Assembly: GCA_028279875.1 (NCBI GenBank)
Contig: JANQMU010000140.1
Span: 20,313-84,312 of the forward strand
Origin: Rhizobiaceae bacterium
Lineage (GTDB): Bacteria; Pseudomonadota; Alphaproteobacteria; Rhizobiales; Rhizobiaceae
Reading direction: 5' to 3'
Length of the DNA stretch: 64,000 nt
The notes beneath the pieces were generated by a model. The model was not told the DNA's origin. It saw nothing but the letters and a program-made list of their open reading frames with translations, and searched no databases. Each line of letters begins with the position of its first letter. Within the stretch, counting starts at the first letter, position 1. A program made the position numbers and the translations under genes. Shown here one piece after another: positions 25,225 to 34,714 of this stretch.

Positions 25225-26814
25225 ATGACCAGTCGACCGAATGTGATTTTGCTGATGACCGACCAGCATCGGGCCGATCATCTGGGATGTTACGGAAATC
25301 CCGTCGTCAAGACCCCCAATATTGACCGCATTGCCGCAAGAGGATGCTGCTTCGACAAGAGCTTTGTGGCGAACCCCATCTGCATGCCCAACCGGGCCTC
25401 GATCCTGACCGGACGCATGCCCTCTGTCCACGGCCTGCGATCCAATGGCGTTTCGCTCTCGCTCAAGGCTAGGACCTTTGTCGAGGAACTGGCAAACGCC
25501 GACTACGATACGGCCTTGATGGGCAAGTTGCATGTCCAGAACATGACCGGCATGGATCGCGAGTTCACGCCGCCGGGCGCGCAGGAACTAGTTGATGAAC
25601 AGGGCAATATCCGCGAGGCCGTCCGGCACGATCTGGCCGGTCCGGACTATCAATCCGAAAACTCGATCCTGTGGCGAACCAATCCCGACCACAGGGCCCG
25701 AACGCCCTATTACGGATTTGACCACGTCAACCTCACGACATTTCACGGCGACAATGTCCAGGCGGAATATCTCAGATGGCTGGACGAAAGCTGTGACAAC
25801 CCGGATGCCCTGCGCGGGCCGAAGAACGCCCTGCCCGACGATTCGATCAGTCTTCCGCAGGCCTGGCGAACGGCCATTCCCGAAGAGCTCTACCCGAGCT
25901 CTTTCGTGGCCAACAAGACGGTCGAATATCTGGAAAACAGGGTGGCCGAAGGAACGGACAAACCGTTCTTCATTCAATGCTCCTTCCCGGACCCGCATCA
26001 CCCTTTTACGCCGCCCGGCAAATACTGGGACATGTACGATCCCGATGACATGGAATTGCCCGACGCTTTCGGGCTGGGCGATACGCCGATGCTTCGCCAC
26101 ATGCGAAAAGAACGGGAAAACGGGACGGCGATCCGGCACGGCCAAGTCCCCTTTTCGATCAGCGAACGCGAGGCCAGGGAAGCCATCGCATTGACCTATG
26201 GGATGATCACCATGGTCGATGATTGCATCGGACAGGTGCTGGACTGTCTGGCGCGGCTCGGCCTTGAGGACGACACGATCGTCATCTTCATGTCGGACCA
26301 CGGCGATCTCATGGGCGATTATGGCGTCCTGCTCAAAGGCCCGATCCACAACCAGGGAACGGTGCGCGTGCCGTTCATCTGGGCCGACCCGTCAGGACCG
26401 TCCGGCGTGCGGTCCGACGCTCTGATGTCGTCCATCGATCTGTCGGCAACCCTTTTCGACCGTCTCGGGATCACCCCCTATTACGGTGCCCAGGGACGAT
26501 CCATGCTGCCTGCCATGGTGGACAAAAGGCAAGGCCGCGAAGCGATCCTGATTGAGGATGATCGAGAGCGCGTCTACCTGAACTTCGATCGCCCGCAGCG
26601 ATTGCGCACCGTGATCACCGACCGCCACCGGATGACCGTTTGTCTGCCGCTCGGCTTTCATGAACTGTATGACCTGCAGGAGGACCCCTGCGAGGCAAAC
26701 AATCTGTGGAACGACGACGCGCCGACTCCGCTCATGTACGAGATGCAAAAGACACTGATGGAACAACTGATGATCCACCAGGACTGGACACCGGCGCTGA
26801 CCAGTCGCGCCTGA
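25225..26814 (+). CDS. cytoplasmic formylglycine-type sulfatase
   Basis: 529 residues from the ATG at 25225. Type I sulfatase of the alkaline phosphatase superfamily: MTDQHRADHLGCYG carries the metal-binding Asp and Gln, and the modification motif C-M-P-N-R at about 57-61 (then ASILTGR) is the C-x-P-x-R site where Cys becomes formylglycine. The distal metal site FMSDHGDLMGDYG and a Lys in the following segment are present. There is no signal peptide, so it acts in the cytoplasm on an imported sulfate ester (or phosphonate/phosphate monoester). Its place after tctBAC and rdhA suggests aryl sulfates. No dedicated formylglycine-generating enzyme lies in the window. Confidence 0.85.
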   Translation: MTSRPNVILLMTDQHRADHLGCYGNPVVKTPNIDRIAARGCCFDKSFVANPICMPNRASILTGRMPSVHGLRSNGVSLSLKARTFVEELANADYDTALMGKLHVQNMTGMDREFTPPGAQELVDEQGNIREAVRHDLAGPDYQSENSILWRTNPDHRARTPYYGFDHVNLTTFHGDNVQAEYLRWLDESCDNPDALRGPKNALPDDSISLPQAWRTAIPEELYPSSFVANKTVEYLENRVAEGTDKPFFIQCSFPDPHHPFTPPGKYWDMYDPDDMELPDAFGLGDTPMLRHMRKERENGTAIRHGQVPFSISEREAREAIALTYGMITMVDDCIGQVLDCLARLGLEDDTIVIFMSDHGDLMGDYGVLLKGPIHNQGTVRVPFIWADPSGPSGVRSDALMSSIDLSATLFDRLGITPYYGAQGRSMLPAMVDKRQGREAILIEDDRERVYLNFDRPQRLRTVITDRHRMTVCLPLGFHELYDLQEDPCEANNLWNDDAPTPLMYEMQKTLMEQLMIHQDWTPALTSRA

Positions 26815-26946
26815 TCAGGCTCCGGAAAACCAGCTCGAGCCTGCAGGCCAGGGAAACCACGCCATGCGAAGGGTGGGCGTCAAAGCAAAAGGATGATATG
26901 CCGGGTGCCATCCGAAGCGACGGCGCAGACGGCAGGAGGAGCGGCA

Positions 26947-27078
26947 ATGATCGGAAAGGCGTTGACATTCGCCGTGTCCGGATTTGTCGTTGCCACGGCG
27001 CTGCTCGTGCTCAGCCTTGGAACCGCGAATATCGGCGACCCGATGGACCAACCTGTGATGAATATGGGGCTCGGATGA
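26947..27078 (+). CDS. 43-residue single-pass membrane microprotein
   Basis: ATG at 26947 preceded by a strong AGGAGG; the product has one hydrophobic helix (about 6-26, LTFAVSGFVVATALLVLSL) and a short polar tail. Its stop overlaps the ATG of the ABC ATPase gene by 4 nt (ATGA), so the two are translationally coupled. I do not recognise the family. It might regulate or anchor the ATPase, or be what remains of a lost permease gene, though the good ribosome site argues for a working gene. Confidence 0.55.
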   Translation: MIGKALTFAVSGFVVATALLVLSLGTANIGDPMDQPVMNMGLG

Positions 27079-28781
27079 CGCTTCTCACGATCCGGGACCT
27101 CAGTGTCGAATATCCGTCGCGGCGCGCCACGCTGACCGCGGTCGATCACGCAAATCTGACTGTCGAACCCGGCGAGATCCATGGTCTCGTCGGCGAAAGC
27201 GGCGCCGGCAAATCGACCATCGGCGCGGCGGTCCTCGGCCTTCTCGACCCGCCGGGCCGGATCTCGGGCGGCGAGATCGGCCTGCACCAGACGCTTATCA
27301 GCGGTCTCGACGCCGAACGCATGCGTGCCCTGAGAGGCCGGAAGATCTCGATGATCTTCCAGGACCCGCTGACCTCGCTCAACCCGCTATTCACCATACG
27401 AAGGCAACTGGTCGAGACCATCACAACGCATCTCAAGGTGACCCGCGAGGAAGCCAACCGGCGGGCTTTCGACCTGATGGAACGGGTCGGCATCCCCGAT
27501 CCGGCGACGCGTCTCGATCAATATCCGCACCAGTTTTCCGGCGGCATGCGCCAGCGCGTGGTCATCGCACTGGCACTGTGCTCGGAGCCCGAGGTGATCA
27601 TCGCCGACGAACCGACCACCGCGCTGGACGTGGCGGTGCAGGCGCAGATCCTCGACCTGATCAAGGAACTCGCCAGGGAACGGCAGGTGGGCGTGATCCT
27701 GATCACCCATGATATGGGCGTCATTGCCGACACCACCGACCGGGTGACCGTCATGTATGGCGGTCGCGTCGTCGAAAGCGGCCCGACACAAGACATTATG
27801 GGCCGGCCGCAGCACCCCTACACCAAGGGGCTGATCGCGGTGGTTCCGCGCCCCAACATCAAACTGAAACGGTTCCCGCAGGTCAGCTATAGCGGCCGCG
27901 AAAACCGCTTCGACATCGAGGATCTCAGCCGCGACTGGCCGAAACAGAAGATCGACGCCTCACGCCCCCTGCTCGAGGTGCAGAACCTGACCAAGACCTT
28001 CGGCCGCAAGGGCGGCCTGCTCGCCGGCCGGCACACACTGCTGACGGCGGTCGACGATGTCAGCTTCGACATCTGGCCCGGCGAAGTGTTCGGGCTGGTG
28101 GGAGAATCGGGATCGGGAAAGTCGACTGTTGCCCGCATGATCGCCGGCCTCTACCCCGTCGACGCGGGCGCCGTCATCTTCGATGGCCGAACGGTCAGCG
28201 ACCACAGCGACCGCGCGGTGCTGCAGGCCTATCGGCGAAAGATCCAGATGATCTTCCAGGATCCCTTCTCGTCGCTCAATCCGCGCATGCGTGTGGCGGA
28301 TATCATCGCCGAGCCGATTCGCCATCTCGATCTGCTGAGCGGCAGGGCCGTCACCGCAAGGGTGGACGAACTGCTCGACCGGGTCGGCCTCAGCGCCGCG
28401 GCGGGCGTCAAATATCCGCATGAGTTTTCCGGTGGCCAGAGACAGCGCATCAGTATCGCCCGGGCGCTTGCGACCCAGCCGGCCTTCCTCATCTGCGACG
28501 AGCCGACATCAGCGCTCGACGTCTCGATACAGGCGCAGATCCTCAACATCCTGAAAGACCTGCAGCAGCATCTGGGCGTCACGATGCTCTTCATCAGCCA
28601 TGACCTGCCGGTGGTTCGCCAGATGTGCGATCGGGTGGCGGTGATGAAAAACGGCAAGCTCGTCGAACTGCGGGAAACCGACGAGCTGTTCTCCAACCCG
28701 CAAAACACCTACACACAGGACCTGCTGCGGCTAATGCCGCGCCTCGACAGCCTGTCCGAGGAGGGACTGGCAACGCAGTGA
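27075..28781 (+). CDS. fused dipeptide/oligopeptide ABC transporter ATPase (DppD-DppF type)
   Basis: 568 residues with two complete nucleotide-binding domains. Domain 1: Walker A GESGAGKST, signature FSGGMRQRVVI, Walker B IIADEPTTALD. Domain 2 (from about 300): Walker A GESGSGKST, signature FSGGQRQRISI, Walker B LICDEPTSALD. Both carry the C-terminal oligopeptide-binding loop HPYT or NTYT region typical of OppD/F. Start chosen at 27075 because of the ATGA overlap with the microprotein; the frame extends upstream without similarity. No permease or binding-protein genes for it occur in the window, so it is an orphan motor. Confidence 0.88.
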   Translation: MTLLTIRDLSVEYPSRRATLTAVDHANLTVEPGEIHGLVGESGAGKSTIGAAVLGLLDPPGRISGGEIGLHQTLISGLDAERMRALRGRKISMIFQDPLTSLNPLFTIRRQLVETITTHLKVTREEANRRAFDLMERVGIPDPATRLDQYPHQFSGGMRQRVVIALALCSEPEVIIADEPTTALDVAVQAQILDLIKELARERQVGVILITHDMGVIADTTDRVTVMYGGRVVESGPTQDIMGRPQHPYTKGLIAVVPRPNIKLKRFPQVSYSGRENRFDIEDLSRDWPKQKIDASRPLLEVQNLTKTFGRKGGLLAGRHTLLTAVDDVSFDIWPGEVFGLVGESGSGKSTVARMIAGLYPVDAGAVIFDGRTVSDHSDRAVLQAYRRKIQMIFQDPFSSLNPRMRVADIIAEPIRHLDLLSGRAVTARVDELLDRVGLSAAAGVKYPHEFSGGQRQRISIARALATQPAFLICDEPTSALDVSIQAQILNILKDLQQHLGVTMLFISHDLPVVRQMCDRVAVMKNGKLVELRETDELFSNPQNTYTQDLLRLMPRLDSLSEEGLATQ

Positions 28782-28840
28782 CGCGGGGCCCCAGCCGCCA
28801 CCCGAACCGCCTGACAACCCGTTGATCCGGCGGTCGTCGT

Positions 28841-30019
28841 TCATATGTGAATCAGATCATGCGGCAAGGTCGTTATCGGCTCATAGCCGTCATCCGATAC
28901 CAGAATCGTGTCTTCAAGCATCATCCCTCCCCAACCGATTTCGTAGAAAGGCGTCTCGACACACAGACACATTCCGGCTGTCAGAGTTGCGTCGCTTTCA
29001 GGACCAATAAGCGGGTACTCGTATCCGTTGATACCGATCCCATGGCCACAATGCTGCCGGCGGTATGTCGGGATGCCGCTTCTGCGGACCATGTCGATCG
29101 TATTCTCAAAAAGACCGGTGCTGTTCACGCCGGCCCGGACTTCCGCGAGTTCATATTCGAGGCCGACACGGATGGCCTCATATCGTTTTCGCTGGTTTGA
29201 ATCCGGTTCGCCAACCACGAAGGTTCTGGCCATATCCGAGCTGTAACCCCGCCACACACAACCTGCGTCAATGCGGATCAGGTCGCCCGGTTCGATCCGA
29301 CGCTCGGTCGGATAGGCATCGGCAAGCGCCGAACGACTTCCGGACGTCACGCTGATAAATCTCGGAACGCCGCCGCCCTTGACCATCGCCGCGGCGACAA
29401 GCCCGGCCAGATCATGTTCGCTCATGCCGGCCCTGGCATGGGTCCTGACAGACAGCAGACCGTCTTCGACGAGCTTCGTCGACCGCCGTATGCGCTCGAT
29501 TTCTCCGGGCAGTTTGGTTCTTCGTGACCGGTCCAGCGAGCCGGTGATGTCGACGACGCGTTGAGCCGGCAAGGGGGTGCAGACCCGGTCCCAAAGGGCA
29601 TCTCCGTTGCTTCTGTCGACGCCGACAATGTCGTCATTGTGAAGAAAACGCTCAAGAGCCGCCGTTACAGCGTCTCCAAAGGTGTCATGCCCCGGCTCAT
29701 CATAATGCGCCGGTCCGTACCCGACTGCAGATTCGAAGCAGAAAAAGCCATATCTGAATATCAGCTCTTCATGACCCGTGGCCTCGAGGGCGGGCCCTGC
29801 ATCTGCGGCGCTGACGACGAGGGCCGCCTCGTCAGGCCTGGCAAGAACAGCCGATTGATAGGCCGGCGCCACATCGTGGCTCATGCTCCAATAGCCACTG
29901 AGATAGGCTTTGTTTGCGGTGTTGCCGGAAATCACGACAGACACATCGCCGCCGATCTCGTTGAACAGCTTCCGCCGGGCCTGACCGGCCAGATCTCTGG
30001 AGCATTCAAACAGGTCCAT
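28841..30019 (-). CDS. M24-family metallopeptidase-like protein (Xaa-Pro dipeptidase/creatinase fold)
   Basis: 392 residues: a creatinase-like N-terminal domain then the pita-bread catalytic domain. Metal ligands are visible as Asp in RIDAGCVWRGYSSDMARTF (two Asp), His in QHCGHGIGING, Glu in CVETPFYE and Glu in MLEDTILV. Such enzymes cleave Xaa-Pro peptides or hydrolyse/lyse small amidine and betaine-type compounds. Last gene of the iclR-liv run, 58 nt after livF, so it may act on the imported compound. Peptidase or small-molecule hydrolase cannot be distinguished here. Confidence 0.85.
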   Translation of the reverse strand: MDLFECSRDLAGQARRKLFNEIGGDVSVVISGNTANKAYLSGYWSMSHDVAPAYQSAVLARPDEAALVVSAADAGPALEATGHEELIFRYGFFCFESAVGYGPAHYDEPGHDTFGDAVTAALERFLHNDDIVGVDRSNGDALWDRVCTPLPAQRVVDITGSLDRSRRTKLPGEIERIRRSTKLVEDGLLSVRTHARAGMSEHDLAGLVAAAMVKGGGVPRFISVTSGSRSALADAYPTERRIEPGDLIRIDAGCVWRGYSSDMARTFVVGEPDSNQRKRYEAIRVGLEYELAEVRAGVNSTGLFENTIDMVRRSGIPTYRRQHCGHGIGINGYEYPLIGPESDATLTAGMCLCVETPFYEIGWGGMMLEDTILVSDDGYEPITTLPHDLIHI

Positions 30020-30077
30020 GCGGCTTCAATCGCCCTTTTCCAGATGATCAAGTTCACCTGTGTTCCAGCGTCCTGAC

Positions 30078-30797
30078 CTATCCACCAAGATAAGCACGCC
30101 TCATCCCTTCATCCTCAACGACCTTGTCTGCCGGCCCGTGCATGACGATTTCGCCCTGTACGAGGACCGCGGCCTCGTCTGAAACCGCCAGTGCTTCACG
30201 CACATTCTGTTCGACCGCGATGACTGTCATCTCCATGTCCCGCAATTCAGCGAGATTGGCGAAAATGTCGGCCTGCATCTTCGGAGAAAGGCCGAGCGAT
30301 GGCTCATCGACCAACAGACAAACGGGGCGCGTTTGCAGCACCATGCCCATTTCCAGAAGCTGCTGCTCGCCGCCACTCAGATTTCCGGCAAGCGTCGTAA
30401 AACGCTCCTGCAGGACCGGAAACAGCTCGAAGACATGTTCCCGCGCAGCCTTGCGTTCGGCACGGGGAATCCTGTGTGCTGCAATCTCCAGATTCTCGGC
30501 GACGCTCATTTGCCCGAAATTGCAGCGACCTTGCGGGACAAACACGATACCTCTCGCATAGCGGTCGAGAGCGGAGGACTGATCGAGCCGCTCATCGTCA
30601 TAGGTAATCGTACCGCTATACGATTTGGCTATGCCGTAGAGCGCTCTCAATAACGTCGATTTGCCGGCGCCGTTGGGGCCGACGAAGGTGATCATTTTTC
30701 CCCGGCGTATATCGAGATCGACGCCCCGGACAATAGCCGGCCCACCATACCCTGCATCAAGCGCTCTGATGTTGATCAGGATGTCTGGGTCAGCCAT
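30078..30797 (-). CDS. livF: branched-chain amino acid-type ABC ATPase LivF
   Basis: 239 residues from the ATG at 30797, overlapping the end of livG by 8 nt. Walker A GPNGAGKST, the HAAT-type segment FVPQGRCNFGQMSVAENL, signature LSGGEQQLLEMG, and Walker B LLVDEPSLGLSP all match LivF. It powers uptake with LivG, LivH, LivM and the periplasmic LivK. Confidence 0.9.
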   Translation of the reverse strand: MADPDILINIRALDAGYGGPAIVRGVDLDIRRGKMITFVGPNGAGKSTLLRALYGIAKSYSGTITYDDERLDQSSALDRYARGIVFVPQGRCNFGQMSVAENLEIAAHRIPRAERKAAREHVFELFPVLQERFTTLAGNLSGGEQQLLEMGMVLQTRPVCLLVDEPSLGLSPKMQADIFANLAELRDMEMTVIAVEQNVREALAVSDEAAVLVQGEIVMHGPADKVVEDEGMRRAYLGG

Positions 30798-31611
30798 CGC
30801 CAACACCTCCCAGATAGGCATCCAGAACCCGGCTGTCGGCTTGAACTTCAGATGGTGATCCCGACGCAAGGCATCTGCCGCGATCCATGACGATGATCCT
30901 GTCTGACAGGTTCATCACGAACTGAATATTATGCTCGATAACAAGGAACGTGATCCCCTTCTCGTTCAGCATTCGCAAGGTGGCAGCGATTTCATGGGTC
31001 AATGTCGGGTTAACGCCGGCTACGGGCTCATCGAGAATGATCAGCTTGGGCGCGGACATCAGAATTCCGGCCAGCGCCAGCAGCTTTTTCTGCCCGTATG
31101 AAAGATTTCCGGCCGGTTCCCGAAGCTTGTCCTTGAGCCCGACTGTTTCCAGCAATTCGACGGCGCGCTGTCTGGTGTTTCGTTCCACCTGCCGGTAGCG
31201 CCTGTTCCGCAACACCGTATCCCAAACGCTCAATCCGTCGAAACTTTGCATCCCGATCATCGCGTTCTCCAGCACCGAGAAACGGTCGAAAACACGGATG
31301 GCCTGGAAAGTCCGCATGATTCCGGCGCGCGCAACGCCGTCCGGGCTCAGTTCATTGATCGGTTGGCCTTCAATTTCAACGGTGCCGCCGGACGGAGTAT
31401 CGAAACCCGTGATGCAGTTGACGGAAGTCGTTTTGCCACATCCGTTCGGTCCGATCATGCCGGTAATCGTGCCCTCGGGCACTTCGAAGCTCAGCCCGTC
31501 GAGCGCTCTAACCGCCCCGTAATTCCGAGACAATCCGCTCACCTTGAGCAGCGGTTCGCTATTATCGGGTGCCGATACGGGGACCACGTCCTGAGGCAGC
31601 GCGTTGCTCAT
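30790..31611 (-). CDS. livG: branched-chain amino acid-type ABC ATPase LivG
   Basis: 273 residues. Walker A GPNGCGKTT, FQAIRVFDRFSVLENAMIG, signature LSYGQKKLLALAG, and Walker B IILDEPVAGVNP match LivG; Tyr replaces the usual Gly within LSYGQ, which is normal in this subfamily. An extra 20-residue N-terminal tail precedes the domain. Overlaps livM by 4 nt and livF by 8 nt. Confidence 0.9.
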   Translation of the reverse strand: MSNALPQDVVPVSAPDNSEPLLKVSGLSRNYGAVRALDGLSFEVPEGTITGMIGPNGCGKTTSVNCITGFDTPSGGTVEIEGQPINELSPDGVARAGIMRTFQAIRVFDRFSVLENAMIGMQSFDGLSVWDTVLRNRRYRQVERNTRQRAVELLETVGLKDKLREPAGNLSYGQKKLLALAGILMSAPKLIILDEPVAGVNPTLTHEIAATLRMLNEKGITFLVIEHNIQFVMNLSDRIIVMDRGRCLASGSPSEVQADSRVLDAYLGGVGDG

Positions 31612-32633
31612 GCGGGCCTCCCCTGATCGGAGGTGCGTTTCGCATGTGCCTCGGTTCTTCCGGACAACAACCGGCCCGCAAATGCGGACAATCTTCCCTC
31701 TGCCAGGCCGGCCAGGCCGCGAGGAAACAGGATGATCGTCAGGATCAGAATGACACCATAGTTGATCATTCTGATCTCGTTGGGCGTCCGCAGAAGCTCC
31801 GGCAAAACAGTCAGCACGAAACCGGCAATCACGACCGGCCAGTAACTCCCCAGACCGCCGACAATGACGATCACCAGAATCAACTGTGTGAAATAGACAT
31901 CAAAAATGATCGGATCGACCACGGAAACCGAAAACACGTATAATGAACCGGCCAGCGCGGCGAACGCCGCGGAAAATGCGGCGGAGAAAAGTTTCCAACG
32001 GGTGACCCTGACCCCACAGGACCGCGCCAGCGTTTCATCGTGTTTGATCATCTTCAAGGTGCGGCCAAGTCTCGATGACAGGACAACTCTCATCGTTGCA
32101 AGCGATAGGAACGCGAAGGCAGCCGCCAGAAAGTAGAACCTGAAAGGACTGTTGATCTCGAAACTGAACGATCCGAGGGCAATGGCCGGTGAAGGCAGTC
32201 CTGCAATGCCCATCGGACCATTGGTGACCTCGATCCACTCGGAGGCCAGCAACTGCATCAGAAGCGTGAATGCAATCGACACGATGACGAACGCATGATT
32301 GGAAAGCCTGAGCGAAATCGCTCCGATGACCGTCGCCAGCCCCATGCACAGCAGCGCGGCTAGAAGCATTCCTTCCCACACACTGCCGCCAAGTCGCATG
32401 ACCGTCAGCGCACCGACATATCCGCCGATACCCCAGAACGCGACCTGCGCGAAGGACAGAAGGCCGGTGTAGCCGTAAATGACGTTCAACGACATTGCCA
32501 GCACGGTAAAGAAGAACGCATTGATGATGATGTTCAGATAGTAGTTGGAATCGGAGAGGAACGGCACGGCAAGCAACGCCATTGCCCCAACCATCAGGAC
32601 CATGGTCTTTCGGATATTCATTTCCGCCAGCAT
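31608..32633 (-). CDS. livM: branched-chain amino acid-type ABC permease LivM
   Basis: 341 residues with eight to ten hydrophobic segments. GYTGLLSFAQVAFWGIGGYVGAL is the LivM hallmark, and the cytoplasmic IKHDETLARSCGVRVTRWKL segment is the ATPase contact loop. The C-terminus carries a basic tail. It pairs with LivH, whose gene lies 3 nt upstream. Confidence 0.9.
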   Translation of the reverse strand: MLAEMNIRKTMVLMVGAMALLAVPFLSDSNYYLNIIINAFFFTVLAMSLNVIYGYTGLLSFAQVAFWGIGGYVGALTVMRLGGSVWEGMLLAALLCMGLATVIGAISLRLSNHAFVIVSIAFTLLMQLLASEWIEVTNGPMGIAGLPSPAIALGSFSFEINSPFRFYFLAAAFAFLSLATMRVVLSSRLGRTLKMIKHDETLARSCGVRVTRWKLFSAAFSAAFAALAGSLYVFSVSVVDPIIFDVYFTQLILVIVIVGGLGSYWPVVIAGFVLTVLPELLRTPNEIRMINYGVILILTIILFPRGLAGLAEGRLSAFAGRLLSGRTEAHAKRTSDQGRPA

Positions 32634-32636
32634 CGT

Positions 32637-33530
32637 TCAACCCTTCCTGACCGCATTCGAGAAAAGGCCGTTCGGGCGGACGATGAGCGCCAGGATCATC
32701 GCGATAAAGGCAGTCGCGTTTTGCCACACGATATTGGTGAAGCCACCGATGACGCTTTCAAGGATGCCAAGCGCCAACGCAACGATGACCGCGCCGGCAA
32801 TGTTTCCCATGCCGCCAATGATCACCACGGCAAAGGCTTTCAATAGAAACGTCTGACCAACGATGGGCTGGAAGACGATGATGGGTACCAATACCGCGCC
32901 TGCAATGGCGCTGAGCGCGACACTGATTGTGATCGCGCGTCCAGCGACCTTGTCGGCATCGAGGCCGATCATCACCGCAGCTTCCTTGTTTTGAGCCACG
33001 GCCCGCAACGCTCGCCCGGCATTCGTGCGCATGAGAAAATAGAAAAGGACAATGAAGGTGGCTATCGACACGGCGCCGGCCACCGCGTGCGCGTGAGTCA
33101 GCCTGACATTGCCGAAATCAAAGCCGCCATACCCTATGTCGGTCGTGCCCATCTGAGGGTTGGCGGTATAAAAATACTGAATGCCGTTTATCAGGATGAT
33201 CGACAGGCCAAGCGTCAGAATGAGGCTCTTCTCGAAGACCCCGACATTCTTGTCTCCGGTTGCGAGCGAGGCCAGCAATCCACGTGATGCCAAAACGCCG
33301 ATCACACTCGACAGCACAATCATGGCCAGAAAGGCGAGCGCAAAACTCCCCCCGAACAAGGGGAGCAATGCGATCATGCCGTACATCGCGACCATCATGA
33401 ACTCGCCATGCGCGAAGTTGACGATATGGAGGATTCCGAATTGCAACGACAGTCCGGTCGCGATCAGCCCGTATATCAGGCCGATCACCACGCCGTTGAG
33501 CAGCAGTTGGAAAAACAGGTCGTAGTTCAT
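32637..33530 (-). CDS. livH: branched-chain amino acid-type ABC permease LivH
   Basis: 297 residues from the ATG at 33530; the upstream extension overlaps livK. Membrane-spanning throughout, with the LivH motif GLSLQFGILHIVNFAHGEFMM near the N-terminus and the coupling loop RAVAQNKEAAVMIGLDADKV. It is 13 nt downstream of livK. Confidence 0.9.
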   Translation of the reverse strand: MNYDLFFQLLLNGVVIGLIYGLIATGLSLQFGILHIVNFAHGEFMMVAMYGMIALLPLFGGSFALAFLAMIVLSSVIGVLASRGLLASLATGDKNVGVFEKSLILTLGLSIILINGIQYFYTANPQMGTTDIGYGGFDFGNVRLTHAHAVAGAVSIATFIVLFYFLMRTNAGRALRAVAQNKEAAVMIGLDADKVAGRAITISVALSAIAGAVLVPIIVFQPIVGQTFLLKAFAVVIIGGMGNIAGAVIVALALGILESVIGGFTNIVWQNATAFIAMILALIVRPNGLFSNAVRKG

Positions 33531-33543
33531 GATGGTCTGACTT

Positions 33544-34680
33544 TCAGTCCGTCGGGAACACGTCGACGACCTTTTCCTCGGTCCCGTCAACCACGCTGAT
33601 CACGGCGTTGTTGTGGGCCTGATTGTGGTCATCGAACTCGACCACCCCACCCATGATCGACTTGTATGAGGTATCTTTCAAAGCCTGCCGAATGGCATCG
33701 CCGTCGGTACTCCCCGCACGCTCAATGGCATCAGTCAGCACATAGGTTGCTTCGTAACCGGCAAAGCTCTGCAGCACGGCACCTTCGCCAAACTTCTGTG
33801 CGACCTTTTCGTCGAAGGCCTTGTTCTCTGGGAGGTCGACCTGGCTATTGTAAGGAAAGCCGGTGATGGCACCGTCAAACGCACCGGCGGCGAGCAGCGC
33901 CTGGAGCGCATCGCCGCCGAAACTCAGCTTGCCGGTCATAATGGTTTTCAGGCCCTGGGCCTGAGCCTGCTTGCCGAAATTGGCGATGTCGGTCACCGAG
34001 TTGTAGAGCGCCACAGCATCCGCACCGGTGCTTTTCAGGCGCGTGATAATTGTTGTGAAGTCGGCAGCGCCAATCGGGTGAAAATCAGTTGAAACAATCT
34101 CGAATCCCTTGGCTTTGGCCGCTGCGGAGAATGCGTCAGCGCCGCCGCGACCATAATCGGTGCTTTCCGCCACAATCGCGATTGTCTTCACCGTGCCCAG
34201 GCTTGCCAGATAGTTGACATTTGCCGCTGCAAGTTCCTTGTCGGATGGATTGAGCCGGAACACCCAGGGATTCCCGCCGACCCCGGACTTCTCCGAAATC
34301 TCCGGGCTCGAAGCGATGGCCGAAACCAGAGGGATCCTGGCTTTCATGAATACCGGCATTGCCGCCAGCACCGCCGAACTGCATTGCGCACCCATGACTG
34401 CAACGACGCCCTGCTCGATAAGCCTGTTGGCGACGGTGACGGAAACGCCGGGATTGCATTGATTGTCCTCGGTAATGACTCTTACCTCCTTGCCAAGTAT
34501 CCCGCCGGCCGCATTGATTTCTTCCAGAGCAAGTTCGATGCCGCGTCGTTCATGCAGCGAGCCATAGGCAACAGGACCCGTCAGAGGTGTCGACAGGCCG
34601 ATATCGATGGTTTCCTGCGCGCTGGCTCCGCTCGCCATCATTGTCATGGCGAGGCCAATGGCCATTTTCCCCAGTCTCAT
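33544..34680 (-). CDS. livK: periplasmic amino acid-type binding protein LivK
   Basis: 378 residues from the ATG at 34680, preceded by GGGAGAA on its strand. Signal peptide MRLGKMAIGLAMTMMASGASAQ is cleaved before ETIDIG. The type-1 periplasmic fold shows IDIGLSTPLTGP, RRGIELALEEINAAGGILG and the VMGAQCSSAVLAA segment. Substrates of this family range over branched-chain amino acids, amides, urea and aromatic acids. Its place next to a threonine synthase-like gene suggests an amino acid-like ligand. Confidence 0.88.
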   Translation of the reverse strand: MRLGKMAIGLAMTMMASGASAQETIDIGLSTPLTGPVAYGSLHERRGIELALEEINAAGGILGKEVRVITEDNQCNPGVSVTVANRLIEQGVVAVMGAQCSSAVLAAMPVFMKARIPLVSAIASSPEISEKSGVGGNPWVFRLNPSDKELAAANVNYLASLGTVKTIAIVAESTDYGRGGADAFSAAAKAKGFEIVSTDFHPIGAADFTTIITRLKSTGADAVALYNSVTDIANFGKQAQAQGLKTIMTGKLSFGGDALQALLAAGAFDGAITGFPYNSQVDLPENKAFDEKVAQKFGEGAVLQSFAGYEATYVLTDAIERAGSTDGDAIRQALKDTSYKSIMGGVVEFDDHNQAHNNAVISVVDGTEEKVVDVFPTD

Positions 34681-34714
34681 TTTCTTCTCCCATTCCGTTG
34701 GAATATTTCTGACT

